Below are positions 10,301 to 22,445 of a stretch of DNA of 64,000 nucleotides, piece after piece (position 1 is the stretch's first letter; the number at the start of each line of letters is the position of its first letter). A program made the position numbers and the translations under genes. Origin of the DNA: Prinia subflava. Taxonomy: Eukaryota > Chordata > Aves > Passeriformes > Cisticolidae. The notes under the pieces were generated by a model, which saw nothing but the letters and a program-made list of their open reading frames with translations, made no database searches and had not been told where the DNA came from. The stretch is from positions 91,062,140 to 91,126,139 of the forward strand of contig NC_086247.1 of the NCBI RefSeq assembly GCF_021018805.1, read 5' to 3'.

Positions 10301-13300
10301 CCAAACTGTTGTGATGGGCCTTGACATCTTAGTTTTGTGGGTTGGTGTGCAAACCACAAGTAGTTTTTTAGTTTCAGCCTTACAGTAACACGGCACAGAG
10401 TTACTGAGAAGGCTTAGACAAGCATAATCCACTCAATGCATGGATTTGAAGTTCTATGTGTATTCTTTTGTAGACTTGTAACAAGGAAGTACAGATCCCC
10501 TCAGTTATTTACCACCCTGTTATGTGGTACATTTTTATTTATCTGTGTCTCACAGTGACGTTTATATTGTGTTAGAATGGGGCTGGAGTACAACCTCTGG
10601 CTGCTCTGTGAGCCTGCGGTTCACAGCCTCAGATCACCTTGGGAGCACAAGGTGTAACTTGTTTCACAGTAACCAGGCTGCTCTCTTGAGACATGAGGAA
10701 ACAGCAGCTGCTGTCTCTGTAGCTGTAGACTGTCCTGTAACAGTTCTGCCGGAGGGGTGTCTCATTAAAAACTGGGATGCTGCAAAAATGGATTTTGTGG
10801 CACTTTCCATCTAGGGAGGTTTCAAGCCAATCTTCCTTAGTTTTAGGTTGTAGGCAAACCTGCAATCCTCCTCTTGTGCTGAATTTGTTCCACAGTCACT
10901 CAGGGAATGCCATGTTAAAGAGTCCTTTTCTCCCATGGTTAGTTGTATTTCACAACTAGCAGTCTCAGCTTCCTACTCTGCCTAGCTGTTTTGAATGAAA
11001 GTTGCTTTGTGTTGAATTTAATGTTGCTGCTGATGGTGGATGTTTTCTGAGACTCTTAGATTTGACCCTCAAGTGACTTTCTGCCACATTAAGAGGCAAT
11101 GTGTGGGCTTGTATGGCAGCTCAGGAAGTGTGTGTGCCATCAACACTGGGCCACATGATAAATTTGTATTTCTTTATGGTCTTTGCACAAGGGATTCTGC
11201 AGAAAGAGAACAAAGAATTGGAAGAAAGATTTGGAATGTTGTGGATGAGCTATTATCAAAGTATTACCTTGGTTAGATAAAACCTTAGCAAAAAACAGAT
11301 TTACATGTGTGTGTATGTATATGCACAAAGAAGAGAAAGAATATGGAAGATTCTGGTCTCTGTTTGCTGAGTCCACTGAGAAGGAGAGCGAGCAAGAGCA
11401 ATCTGGAGACACTGAGGAGTAAGAAAAGAGGTGTCCATGCAGAACTGTTTCTGTAGCCTTTCTGTAATATGTCCAGAACTCTGACCCAATTTTTCAGTCC
11501 TGTGGTCAGGTAGCCCGGACAGGCATCTTTAGATGCTACTTAGAAATAAAATGCTGCGAGGTAGAATCACATTTTGTGACTAAACTGAAGGTAGAGTGCT
11601 GCGTCAGATTTGTAGGGGTCTTAGTCCAGACCCAAACGCAAGGGACTACTGATTAGAGGAAGATCTTTAGTAGAGCAGGCAGTTCCTATTTGCATGTGTG
11701 GGTAGTGTAGGATCTAGAACAACATCTACAGATTTTTCCCTTTGTGAAAGTTGCGGGGAATTCTTGTTTGTCTTCTGTCAGTTCAGTGTAATGGACTGAG
11801 AAGAGCAATTCAAAGCATCAGTGTGTGATTCTGAGTTGTGAGGCAGAGGCATCCTTGCAGGGAGGGGCAAAAGAGGTGATTACAGAAGAGTACGGTTGCA
11901 CTGAGGCATTTTGGTCTGAAAGCCAGCTTTCCTCATTTGGCTCAGAGACAGCTCTCCCTACTGCCATTGCCAGCTTAACAGTTTGATGACTTGGAAGCAA
12001 ATGTGTCCTAGGCTAATAATGGAATTATTCTGATCTGTGTTAGCACTGCCAGTTTTGTCAGACATTACCAACGTTTGAACCTAACTTGCTTCTTTTGTCA
12101 CTGTCACTCCATCTTGCTTTCTGAAACTTGGATAATCAACCTGAAATTGCTGAACTAAAAATTTCAGGGTACCAAAATAGTCTTGCATATTTGTAGGCAC
12201 AGATAAGGATAAGCATTATAGTTGTGATATGTTCTGAGGTTCTTCTTCCTTCTTTTAAAGGAAATTGCACTGCAGCAAGTAATGTCCCATATTGGTGGTG
12301 TGAAAAAGGACATGATTATTTTGGAAAAAAGTGAATTTTCAGCACTTCGTTCAGAAAATGAGGTAAAAATTATTGTCTTGGAAAGTGCTACTCTAGAACC
12401 TGCCTTTGTTTGTTTGTTTGTTTGTTTGTTTGTTTGTTGGTGGGTTTTTTTGGTTTGATTTGGTTTTTTTGTTTGGTTTTGTTGTTGTTGTTTGTTTTTT
12501 GTTGGATTTTTTTTCGTAAAGATGTAGAAAAGCATCTTGTACCCAAGGAGGTGACTGGGGCTGGGATGGTTTGGCACCTTCATTAATGATCTTGTTGAGC
12601 AGAGGGCACCTTGAGCAAGTCTGCAGATGGTCCAAAGCTGGGAGCAGCAGCTGTGCTGCCATTCATGGGGACATCAGCAAGCTGGGAAAATGGGCTGACA
12701 GGAGTCACACGAAGTTGAACAAATGGAAATGCCCAGTTGTGTCCCTGGGGAATTCCTTCAGGCACCAGGACACGCTGAGGTGACCAAATGGAAAGCAGCT
12801 TGGCAGGGAAGACCTGGTGGACACCAGGTAGACCGTGAGCCAGTGATGAGCCCTTATGGCAAAAGGAGCCAGAGGCCTCCAGGGCTGTGTTAGGATGGCT
12901 GCCAGAGGGACACTGCTGATTTCTGCCTTGTGCTGCTGTTTGGAAGGGCACAGTACTGAGTAAACATGCGTGTGTATTCATCTACACACATACTGGAGAC
13001 ATAGAATAGTGCTTGGTTTGCCTGCCTTTTCATATTATGAATTATAGTCAGTGTTACTGATAATGAAAATTCCATAGATTTCTTTCCATAGATTTCTGGA
13101 TTGTGTGGTTTTATTTACAGTAATAAAGTCTAAATTTTTTTGTTTTTACTCTCACAGAAAATAAAACTTGAGCTCCAACAGATAAAGAAGCAAGTCACGG
13201 TAAGATACTGTACCAATATAATTAAAAATTAACACCTGTCTAATCAGCTGGAAAAAATAAGAAGTATTACTTTCAGAATTTTATTTTCTAAGCTGTGTTT

Positions 13301-16300
13301 AATTGTTATGATACATGTGATACTGAAATTGCTTTTTACAGTACACTTTGGGCTGCAGCAATGGCACTTTCATGCATGTCTCATTTATGGGGACAGGAAA
13401 CTGTGATTAGAATAAGAAGTGAACCAAAATATAACTGAAGTTATTTTTATGTCCTTAATTCAGATTCAGAACATAGCTGCCATGTCACAGTTAAGGCTGA
13501 GTGAAGTTGTGCATTTAGGGCTGCCTTTACATTAAAGATGCAACATACACTTAAAATCCCAGTACTTACTAATTGTGGGGATTTGATTGTTTGATTTGGT
13601 GGGGTTTTTTTTGTTTTTTCTCTGAAGACTTACCTGTTATCCGTCCAGAATTTAAAACAGTCTCTAAATAGCTTTTTAAAGCCACCAAGTTTGGGACCAT
13701 TATATTTGGTCCCATTTGTTTGGGAGCAAATGACCATTGCAAAAAAACAGGCTCTGTGTAGAAAGCTTACTCTGTTTTAAAATACATTTGGCGTCTCATT
13801 TTTGAATTGTAACTCATTTATGGTTTTAGTTGCATGTAAATGAGTTTGTGTAATCCACTGGTAGAGCATCAAGGATCTGAGTCATCTTTTCTAAAAGCTA
13901 GATGTCTTTATATTTTACTTTTAACTGTAAATTCAATTCTCACGAGGGCATGTTATATGCTTGCTAATACAAAAAGACACAATGTAAAACTTCAAGGAAA
14001 ATTTCTATTTTTTTATTTGTTAAACTGTAATGTATTCCATTGAAATGACAACTAATGATAATTAAAGTTCAAAATTCAAACACAGAAATTGAGCCTAATT
14101 ATTGTTAATGCTAACCTAATGAGTTGGCACTGGCCTACTTGAGAAACGCTTACTTGGTTGTAGCAGTAGAATCTCCCAGAACATCAGCAATCTTTTGCTT
14201 CTCCCACATATTCATCTGATCAGCAGTTTGCCACATGACAAACTGTCAGCTGGCTGGAATTCCTGCCAGGAGGTTGCATTAAAATGGCAGCTGTCATCAG
14301 GAAAAGCAGGACTCACAGCTATTGATAAAGTCAAATGCAAGTGCACAACTTAATGGTCGTTTTAAAAAGTTAGATGTTTAAAAAGGCAGTAAATGTTTCC
14401 TGACTTTTAAAATGTCTGTAGCTTTTTCTGAAATCCCTAGATGTAGTCTTTAGAAACAAAGTTTCTTTTACTTTGGAAGGTGAGAAACTGCTTTGTTTGT
14501 TATTTTGAGCATCAAGATTGCTTCATAGAAAAAATCCAACTTACAGGTGTAGCCAGACATGGGTTTCTAGATATCAGGGAGAGTTACAGAATATATAAAA
14601 CATCCTCTGCATTTATAGACGCATGTGCTCTCAGTTAAGTGCTGTTCTCAGGGTTAAAAGTAATTTTTAGGTTTTGGTTTTGAGATCCAATTCATACTAT
14701 AGAACATCATACTTCCCAGGTGAAGACTATAAATACTTAACACTTCTGAAAATTATATACATTAATTGGAGAGAAGCTCATGTTCATGAGATATATAAAT
14801 AAAGATAGAATGTGTTTGTCTAATTCTTTCTGCTTATGATAAAATGGAAGATCTTGCTTGCTGCTTTATAATTTTTCCCATTAGGATGAAATTACCAAAG
14901 TTCGTGCAGATAACAAGTTAAACCTAAACCTGGAGAAGAGCAGAGTAAAAGAACTGGTAAGTTTGGTTACTTCTAGAACTATCTCAACACGGAGTAATCT
15001 CCAAATTTGGGTAAGAGCATCTTACCTAAAGAGTATTTTCACACTAAGCTATATTATCACTCAGCTTCCAGATGGTATTAATCCAAGTTACTCATGCTAG
15101 TATATGCAAGGTGCTAGGTTTGGGTCTGTGTGTCTTACCTGTTTTGATCTTGTTTTAATACCAGGATTAACACATTACACTTTAATGTATTAGATATTCA
15201 ATCTAATGTGCTGACTAGCTGCCTAGAGGGTTTTCTGGTTTATATCTGTTTCTCTCTATAGACACTTAATATCGTTTACACATTTTGTTGAATCATCATT
15301 GAAGATGTTTCATTTCCCTGTATTGAGTTTGTCAGAAAATACCTACTGTGGAACTAGTTGTAATTTTTTTTCCTTTTCTGAAGTTATCCTGGTTCATATA
15401 GTTTTTGAGCTTTGAAATACCTGGTAGATCTGAATTGATGTAGTCTTAAATTAGGGTAATGTAGATGTAAAATTAGAAGATTAACAAGTCTTTGTATTAT
15501 GCAATCTCAGTGAAATGGCATCTTCTAAATTGAAAGGTCTTTTAATGACTTTTTCTAAATTATTATTATTTCTTTCTCAGTCCTTTTTCCCAGGTGTGTC
15601 ATAAAGACATAATGCTTATCTACAGTCCAGGCTATATGAACTGTTCAAGTAGATACTGTTTATCTTCTGTGCATGCCCCTAGAAGTTTTTCACAATGATT
15701 ACTTTAGGTAACAGCTGTGTTGGTGACTCAATATAAAGATGAACAGTCTTAGCCCGTGGTAGGTGCTTGAATAAAGTACAGTTTGAGCAGGTAGGCTTCT
15801 TGTTTAAAGGTTAATATGTCATGCTAATATTTTTTAAAAATCATATGAAATGTAGGCAGTGTGTATATGATAAGCTTTGCAATAATTTGGGCTTACAAAA
15901 CTTATATGAAACCACTGCAGCAGTAACAAATAATGCAGCAATGTTTTCTTGTATGTTAATGTGGAATCGTGGAACCTGGGCTTTGGTCTTTTGGGTAGAA
16001 CACACCTTTATTTTGCCTCCCAGAAAAGGCAAACTGTGCATGTCAACTTTCTCTTAAAAAGGCTGACCAACTTTAGTCTGTTGTGTAACTATAATTTCAT
16101 AGTTTCTATGGAAACTGCTCTTTTTTTTCCTCCCCCCACCCCACCATTTAATTGCCAGTTCTGCAATGCGTGAACAGAAGAGGAAAAAGGCAGCTGAATG
16201 GGGAGCAGGTTGTAGCACATATGCTGAGTTGGGGGAAAGATGTAACCCTATATTTTCTACAGTAGGCACAGCATCATTGTTATATTTATTTCATTTGTAA

Positions 16301-19300
16301 TGTGACTAAAGACTGAATATCCAGCTTTCTGAGAAAAAAACCCCTAAGGATAATTGAAGGTTACTGTGCATTCTTACTAAGTTACTTTTCAGAACAGAAA
16401 TGTCCCAAGTTTTAACTTGAAGCAATAAGTAAAATGTTCTTATCCTTCAGTTTTACATGGAGTAAGTGTTGAAAGAGAATTTCTTAATTTGCCTACACTG
16501 ATCTTGGCAGTCTTTAATGTTTCAAATTCCAAATGCTTTTTCTTTTATTTTTATAATTTACTATTTTATAGTCTTTTCTACTGTATTTCTCAGAGAATCC
16601 TACCTTAGTGCACATCTCTTTATGTTTTGATTTATGTCTTCAGTGTACAGATGTGATTTAAAAACTTGAAGTATAATACAAAAACTTGTATATATTAATG
16701 TATTTGTGCATCACAGTGCCTCTAAGCTTGCTGTTAAAAATCTCAAGATGTATCTGACTAAATTGGATTTTTCTTGCACTGTGAAAAACATGGACTTAAG
16801 TGGAAATCTGTCTGTTGAATTTCAGAGTGGTAGGTTTAGCCTTGTCCTTTTTTTTTTGTGCACTATGTTTATGTTGTTACAGACAGGATGATGGCTTGCA
16901 GTAAAAGGCCAATTTCACGGTCTTAAACCTAAGAGTAAAATCCTTGAGTCTGACCTGTAGAGTTCTAAACACAAAACAAAACTTCAGAAAACATCCAGAA
17001 AGAAGCTTGTAGAATATAAATCATTCAGAAGATGTGTCTTTGGCTAACTGCGTCTATTTAAAGTAGAACAGATGAACTATTTCAGTCCATAAAATTATTT
17101 TAATTCTTACGGTTCTTTTGATAGTGATCAATTCCTCAATGTGAAGTCCAATTCTTGCATTTCTACTGAAAAATAACTTGGATTAGATTATAAAATAAAA
17201 TATTTTGACACTTTCAAAAGTGGAGATTTATATAAAATGTCTGAATTCCCTTTTATATCCCTATCTTCTTTTTGCAAAATCTAGTGAATCCATTAATTGT
17301 AGACACGCTGTTATTTGTCTATATGTAATTTTCTACGTTTGTAGCAGCCTGCTGTCTTTTAACTTCAATTTGAGATCTGTCAAAAGTCCAAACAGAGCTT
17401 TAGATCTTTAAAGAATGTTTTTCAGTGCTGAGGCATTTATGTAGATTAATCTGATTTTAATGTTTAAATTAAATAAGCTTCCATAGTGAAGGAGAAATAA
17501 GGTGACTTTCCATTTGAGAATGTCAATAGACAAGGCTGTTGCTGTTTAACTCAGGATTCTGAGATGGGTGCCTGGTGACCTTAGTACTCTTCACTGGAGA
17601 CTGGTGCTTTATCAGTTGTCTATGAGTAATTGCTCCAGTAGTGGGGCAGGAACCATTATAGGTGTCAAGGTAAATCAAGCCTGTTCTTGAGTCAGAAAGG
17701 TAACCTGCTTTAAAGGTATGCCTCCTTATTTTGGATTTAACTTTTCCTTGAACCCAAGTAGCCATAACTTAAAAATAAGCCACAGCTTCTGATGATCTGC
17801 AAACAAAAGACTTCACGTGCAATACAAATGTTCTGTTTTTAACAACTACACCATAAAATGACAGAGGTCAGAACAGTTCAAATTTTGAGCGCATACAGTG
17901 CTGGCTAAACATTTCGTTGATAGCTGAGTTTGATGTCATTTTAAGGAGTGTTCTCCCCTTTCTGAAGGCAGCAGATGGTTCAGTGTTGGTTGTGCTTGTA
18001 TGCTCAATGGATTAGTCAGCTGTTCCAGAGTTACTGTTTAGAGTCACAGGTCCTTGCTTTTCAGAAATGCAAATCTGCCAGCCACTTTTGCAGCTGCTTA
18101 CTAACATACACAGTTTGTGTGGAGGATGAGTGTCTGAGGAACTTGCTGCATGTCACATTGCTGAGGTGTGCTTTCCGAATGGACAGCAGGTACCCTACGA
18201 TGCTGTCTCCCAAGTGCTGTCAGACAATGATCTTGCCCATTTTGTGTGTTCTGTGGAATTTGGAAACAAAGAAATGTGCTTTTAAGTGGAAAAAAGTTTA
18301 AGGACAGTATAATGTTTAATTTTTTTTTCTCCTTCTAGTATTCACTTAATGAAAGAAAACTACTTGAAATGAGGACAGAAATAGTGGAATTGGTAAGAAC
18401 TTAGTTGATTATTACACAGCAAATCTTTTTGTACTTGTGTTTTAGACCTTGTATCCTTTTTGGATTTTGTGATGTCCTTATGCACTTCAAATTAAATGTC
18501 TACAGAATAAAAAGGCTTTCATATATATTATTAGACCCTCTGTGTGTATATATGAGCTGTTCAGTAGTCACCTCAGGTATGTAGTATTTTCTGTAGATGA
18601 AATTCCACTCACAGTGTGAAATTAATTCTTTTCCCTGGGTTTAGAGAGAAACTCATTGCTAGACTGATTTGTCTTCATGTTTTAGAGGAGATTTTTACCA
18701 AGCACTACTACTCTTTATTTCCTTTCTGTAGTTTATGGAATTATCCCTAGCAAGTCATCTAGCAGTAAATCATTAACTGATTCACAATGTTCCAGTATTG
18801 CTGATTTGAAACTATCAGCAACTCAGTAGCTGTTGTTCTTGGTTCACAAGTTGGATTTCTCAGTCTCTTCTGAGTAATAATTCTGTCCCATATCTTTTTA
18901 GCAGAAGTTCTGTTTTCTTTCATAATCAGATTCTGAATTTGGAGCTGATTTGCTGGTAAAACTCATTGCAAAACAAAGACACGCTTTTCTTCAACAGAAG
19001 AACAATTCTCAGTTTTTGTAATGATCTATCAATCTCTCTGCTCCAGTGTGACTTTGTCACGAGAGGCTCTTAGGCTTCTCAGTAGCTCTTACAACTGAGC
19101 GGTGACTGTAGTCAGTGGGCTGAATGACAGATGGAAGTTAAAGTTTATGCTGCTAGATTGAGATAAGAAGTCATCCAGTTCTGCCAGTTTCTAGATTACT
19201 TGTTAAGGAACATGTAATCACATAAATGTCCTGAGTTCACCAAATGATTCAATTCCTTGGACATAATCAGCTAAGAAGGAACTTGTTCTCTTTGAATAAA

Positions 19301-21050
19301 GTTGGTTAGATCATGATGCTAATAATGCCAAGGTTGTGGACTGCATCCCTGTACAGGTCACTCACTGCAGAGTTGGACTTGATCCTTGTGGATCCCTTCC
19401 AACTCAGAATATTCTGTAACTTATGTAAGAATGCAAATCAATGTGCATTTAAGGAGGAAGCAAAAATACAACTTGAAGGGATGGGTTAAATTCCTAAATA
19501 AACTGGGAATTGTTCAAATTGCATCATTTTGTTGCTTTGCTTTTTAGCACGCACAACAGGACCGAGCTCTGACCCAAACAGACAGAAAAATAGACACAGA
19601 AGTTGCAGATCTGAAAACAATGCTTGAATCGCACAAACTTGATAATATTAAATACTTAGCAGGTAAGGAATCTGGTGGTTGTCCCTGGTGATGAAGCTGC
19701 CAAACATTGTTAAATGTTTGGCAAACTCTCAATGGGCTGTGTTTATAAAGGCCCTGATAAAAACAAACAAATGAAACCCCACACAGAAAACCCCCAAAAT
19801 AAACAGACAAAACCCCCCTTGAAATAGTCTTAGGCAAGATTAGCTGTGTGTACCTAATCCAGAAGAAGTCTCCTGTGATTCACAACTTTATTTTGCATGG
19901 GCGTTTTTTCAGGGTTTTGTCCTTCTTTATAATGTTAATAATATGTGTGACAAATCTAAAAGACTGCCTGTTAACAAGGACCAAAAAGTTCTGTGCCTGA
20001 CTTAATTTATGTAAGCAGTCTGCTGCATTCATTACTAGGATTTCTTCATCTATCTGACGGAGATCTATGTGCAAAAAGGAACATTTCAGTTTTTCTGACT
20101 GTTCAAGGCCACATATTCTTTAAACTTCCATATACTTGGAGAACATACTATGTATGTGTGCCTACATGATTGCCCTAGGTAACTTTAATATATTGACATT
20201 TTACTACTGAGTGTGCAGTACTAAATGAGGTTTGCAGTAGAAAATTATTCTGATTTAGATTTTCTGATTATTTTTTCACAGTGAGTTTTGTGAAAAGTAC
20301 AATCATATAAGCCTAATAGTACTGTATTTCAGACATATCATTTAGAGAGAACCAATAAAATGGAAAATAAAAGGTGCTTTATTAAAATGAGAAGAAATTC
20401 TTTTCCCTACCATTCCTACTCAAAACCAAGTTAAACTCTACATGGAAGAATAAATAATTTAAAATAATTTACATTGTGTTTGAAGTGCTCCTGTTGCAAA
20501 CAAAGGCAAAAGTATTTTGTGTGTATGTCTTGAAATAAAAATTTGATTTCATTTAAGTACAAATTTTAAAAATGTAAAACTGATAAGCCTTCTTAAAAAT
20601 GGCTTTCATTCATTTGTTTGCTAAATACTTGACTGTGTTTTATTAATCCCATTATTTATTTCCCTGTTTTACATCTGTAACTTGCTATATTGATCTTTTT
20701 GGGATGGTAAGCAAGTAAGGGTTTCTTTCAGCCTGTTGATAGTTTTCCAGCACTCTTTTTTCTCTCCTTCTTCTTTGTCATTTTTATACTTTTCCTACCT
20801 TGAAATGGTTTGTTGTAAATGAAAAACTTAATCTCTCACATGGGGGTTGGGGAAGTCATTGAACCTTTAGTATTGTAGTAAGATGTGTGCATAGCTTTCT
20901 GAAGAGATGTTTTGAGAGCTATTGATTTAATGTTATTTAATGTCAATATTAATCCTGTTTTGCTGTTTTTCTCCCCATCTTTATTTTCTTTCAGGTTCAG
21001 TATTTACATGCCTTACTGTAGCACTGGGATTTTATCGTTTATGGATATAA
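7148..21050 (+). CDS. MCUR1: Mitochondrial calcium uniporter regulator 1 (spliced, nine coding exons)
   Basis: MCUR1 (CCDC90A) is an inner mitochondrial membrane protein that binds MCU and EMRE and supports uniporter complex assembly. A role in cytochrome c oxidase assembly has also been proposed. Coding segments are 7148-7391, 8436-8546, 10010-10113, 12261-12362, 13158-13199, 14885-14956, 18339-18392, 19548-19662 and 20995-21050. They total 900 bases, 299 codons plus stop, and every junction is in phase at GT-AG sites. Residues 1-82 are a low-complexity Ala/Gly/Arg N-terminus with a Leu run, as for mitochondrial import. From about residue 106 the protein follows the family: [33 protein letters not shown], a long coiled coil over about 155-280, and a C-terminal membrane segment at about 280-297 ending in FYRLWI. 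Human MCUR1 is about 60 residues longer, mainly at the N-terminus. The paralogue CCDC90B is less likely, because [25 protein letters not shown] and [12 protein letters not shown] are MCUR1-type. Confidence 0.95.
7190..7207 (+). repeat. (CTG)6 tract in MCUR1 exon 1
   Basis: Six perfect CTG codons encode Leu15-Leu20 of the MCUR1 presequence. Downstream bases are a CCGCGGCC-type palindromic run. Confidence 0.9.
7486..7862 (+). mobile_element. CR1 LINE, 3' portion, in MCUR1 intron 1
   Basis: Typical CR1 3' text is readable: the TTTAGCCTGGAGAA run near 7501, AGGAAGAATTTCTTCAC near 7667, the GGGAGGTGCTGGAGTCACC run near 7718, and the TCTCTTCCAACCTAA run before the terminal repeats near 7850. The copy is unusually CpG-rich, so it may be young or protected by the adjacent island. 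It begins only about 95 bases after the exon 1 donor and is in sense orientation. Confidence 0.92.
8436..8546 (+). CDS. MCUR1: MCUR1 coding exon 2
   Basis: A long T tract and CCCAG precede the exon, and the donor is GTAATT. It completes codon 82 and encodes residues 83-118 plus one base of codon 119. The C-terminal half reads [17 protein letters not shown], the conserved entry of the CCDC90/DUF1640 family. The first half ([18 protein letters not shown]) is divergent. Confidence 0.93.
10010..10113 (+). CDS. MCUR1: MCUR1 coding exon 3
   Basis: The acceptor is TTCACTTAG and the donor is GTTAGA. The exon encodes residues 119 (completed) to 153, containing [17 protein letters not shown] and [11 protein letters not shown]. 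This is the conserved helical head region that contacts MCU in the human protein. Confidence 0.95.
12261..12362 (+). CDS. MCUR1: MCUR1 coding exon 4
   Basis: The acceptor is TTTTAAAG and the donor is GTAAAA. Thirty-four whole codons encode residues 154-187, including [20 protein letters not shown], the start of the coiled coil. Phase is 0 at both ends. Confidence 0.95.
12404..12437 (+). repeat. (TTTG)n microsatellite in MCUR1 intron 4
   Basis: About eight perfect TTTG units begin 42 bases after the exon 4 donor, followed to about 12512 by irregular T/G-rich sequence. Confidence 0.9.
12550..12905 (+). mobile_element. CR1 LINE, ORF2 C-terminal fragment, in MCUR1 intron 4
   Basis: Decayed text of the CR1 reverse transcriptase C-terminal region is readable, for example the [16 protein letters not shown] peptide and the following TGGTGGACACCAGGT and GTGAGCCAG runs. 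It carries stops and no 3' terminal repeat, so it is an old internal fragment. Confidence 0.75.
13158..13199 (+). CDS. MCUR1: MCUR1 coding exon 5
   Basis: A 42-base micro-exon between CTCACAG and GTAAGA encodes residues 188-201 ([14 protein letters not shown]), a continuation of the coiled coil. Its size and phase match the family's structure. Confidence 0.93.
14885..14956 (+). CDS. MCUR1: MCUR1 coding exon 6
   Basis: The acceptor is CCATTAG and the donor is GTAAGT. It encodes residues 202-225 ([20 protein letters not shown] then VKEL), phase 0 at both ends. Confidence 0.95.
18339..18392 (+). CDS. MCUR1: MCUR1 coding exon 7
   Basis: The acceptor is a T-rich tract ending CTTCTAG and the donor is GTAAGA. 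It encodes residues 226-243 ([18 protein letters not shown]). The LYSLNE and KLLE text separates MCUR1 from its paralogue CCDC90B. Confidence 0.95.
19299..19424 (+). mobile_element. TguSINE1-like tRNA-derived SINE in MCUR1 intron 7
   Basis: The 5' part (GTTGGTTAGATCATGATGCT, then AATAATGCCAAGGTTGTGG) resembles a tRNA-Ile gene from its A box onward, with a decayed B box. The 3' part (GAGTTGGACTTGATCCTTGT, then CTTCCAACTCAGAATATTCT) is a CR1-type tail. This head and tail combination is the layout of TguSINE1 of passerine birds. The copy is truncated at the 5' end. Confidence 0.8.
19548..19662 (+). CDS. MCUR1: MCUR1 coding exon 8
   Basis: The acceptor is TTTTTAG and the donor is GTAAGG. It encodes residues 244-281 and one base of codon 282, with [19 protein letters not shown] and [13 protein letters not shown]. 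This is the end of the coiled coil leading into the membrane segment. Confidence 0.96.
19698..19723 (+). other. Perfect inverted repeat just inside MCUR1 intron 8
   Basis: TGCCAAACATT and AATGTTTGGCA are exact 11-base inverted arms around the four-base loop GTTA. The hairpin starts 36 bases after the exon 8 donor and would form in the pre-mRNA. Confidence 0.85.
20995..21050 (+). CDS. MCUR1: MCUR1 coding exon 9 (last)
   Basis: A pyrimidine tract and TTTCAG precede the exon. It completes codon 282 and encodes residues 283-299 ([17 protein letters not shown]) then TAA. This is the C-terminal transmembrane helix with the short invariant tail of the family. Confidence 0.96.
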
Positions 21051-22445
21051 CAAAACACAAATTTAAAGAGACTTCTTTGTCTGAGTTTCTGAAAAAAAGA
21101 AGTTTTTAATCTTTACCTGGGTTTTAACCAAATCTTGACTGTTTTATTTATTATTTTATAAAGCGGACTGTGTTGAGAATGTAACCAAAGACGTGCCTAA
21201 AACCAAACTGTGCACATACCTTGCATACGTTGAACCTTACCTCTGACGGAAGCCCTTCTGCCTTGTCCCTCCGTTCGGAGCTGCAGGGCACCTGCTGCTG
21301 CCAAGCGCCCTGTATAGGCAAAGACTGGCATTCCTGCCAGTGGAGTGGGCCTGCATGCTGTAGAGAAAACCAGTGGAATTCTGGCCAGACTCAGTTGCTT
21401 GTATCAGACTGAAGTATTTATTATTAGTGTAAAACTGAAGCTACGTGTTCTGTGGCTTGGAGGCACTCTTGTATAAGTGGAGTTTGTGCTAATGGAATCA
21501 TGCTCGCTTCTCTCCCTCTAACACTTGTTCGTACAGTTACTAGGATCAAATATTTGTTTGGCTATTTTTGTAACATAGCTATCGGCTTGTTTTCCAGATG
21601 GTGCCCAATCAGTTGTGTTCATGAATAAGTCCTGTGTAAAGATAGCAATGTTTGCTGCTGGTTTTGTTTGTAAGGTATTTGTAGATATTTTTGTGACTAA
21701 CTTGCCTCTGGTACAAGTAAGTATCTGATACTCATTCCATATGCTAATTGCTTACTGTAACTGGAAGTTAGAAATGCAGTAACCTACACTGTGTTAAATT
21801 GTAGTTAGGTGATACAAAGTGTCTCCGGTGCTGCTTTCTTGAGGAAAGGGATTTGATGCTTCTAGAAAGGAGAGAGATTTAAAATGGTGGTTACGAAACA
21901 GGCAAGAGAAATGCAGTGCCAACAGTCTTCTGGGGGTTTCATTGTTTCATTTCTTAAAAAAATCATGTTGATTCTTCAAATGTGGAACTCTCCTAGTGAT
22001 TATAATAATTGAAGCAGCAGTGGACACCTGTAAAGATATGAAACCCACGTGAATCAGAAGTGCCTGATTCAGTCTTTCACTAAAAGCGGCGAAGAAAGAT
22101 GTCCAGTGTATTCAGGTATCTGTCATTCTTCCACTGATGAAATTACTTTTTTAGAAGCAGAGCTGCTATCTGTGTTCCTTCACTTAAGGGTAATTTCCCT
22201 TTCCTGCTTGCTCTTAGGAGGGGAGCTCAGTTTATGCACTGGTGGTAAATGCTGTTAGAGCACAATAATGGTTTTGCTTAATGAAGATAAAGCTTTTTGG
22301 CTACTTTGTGCCTCTACTGTAATAACCATTTAACATTTTTGTGGTTGGAAGTGCCAACTTTGATCATGGGCAAGTTCAGAGGAAGAGATGGATGCCTGTA
22401 ACAATACTATACTGACCTGAAATAAAGAATTTTGAATATTTCGTA
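21051..22445 (+). other. MCUR1: MCUR1 3' UTR
   Basis: About 1.4 kb follows the TAA stop without a recognisable repeat or further exon. The end is placed just after the AATAAA at 22421. No earlier canonical signal was seen, so one major 3' end is likely. Confidence 0.7.
22421..22426 (+). terminator. MCUR1: Polyadenylation signal of MCUR1
   Basis: A canonical AATAAA is followed within 30 bases by a T/GT-rich stretch (ATATGTGTTTTC), as expected for cleavage near 22440-22450. Confidence 0.75.

Noticed and set aside
12393..12662. Lys/Gln/Asn-rich minus-strand frames
   Set aside because: They translate the TTTG microsatellite and the adjacent CR1 fragment in antisense.
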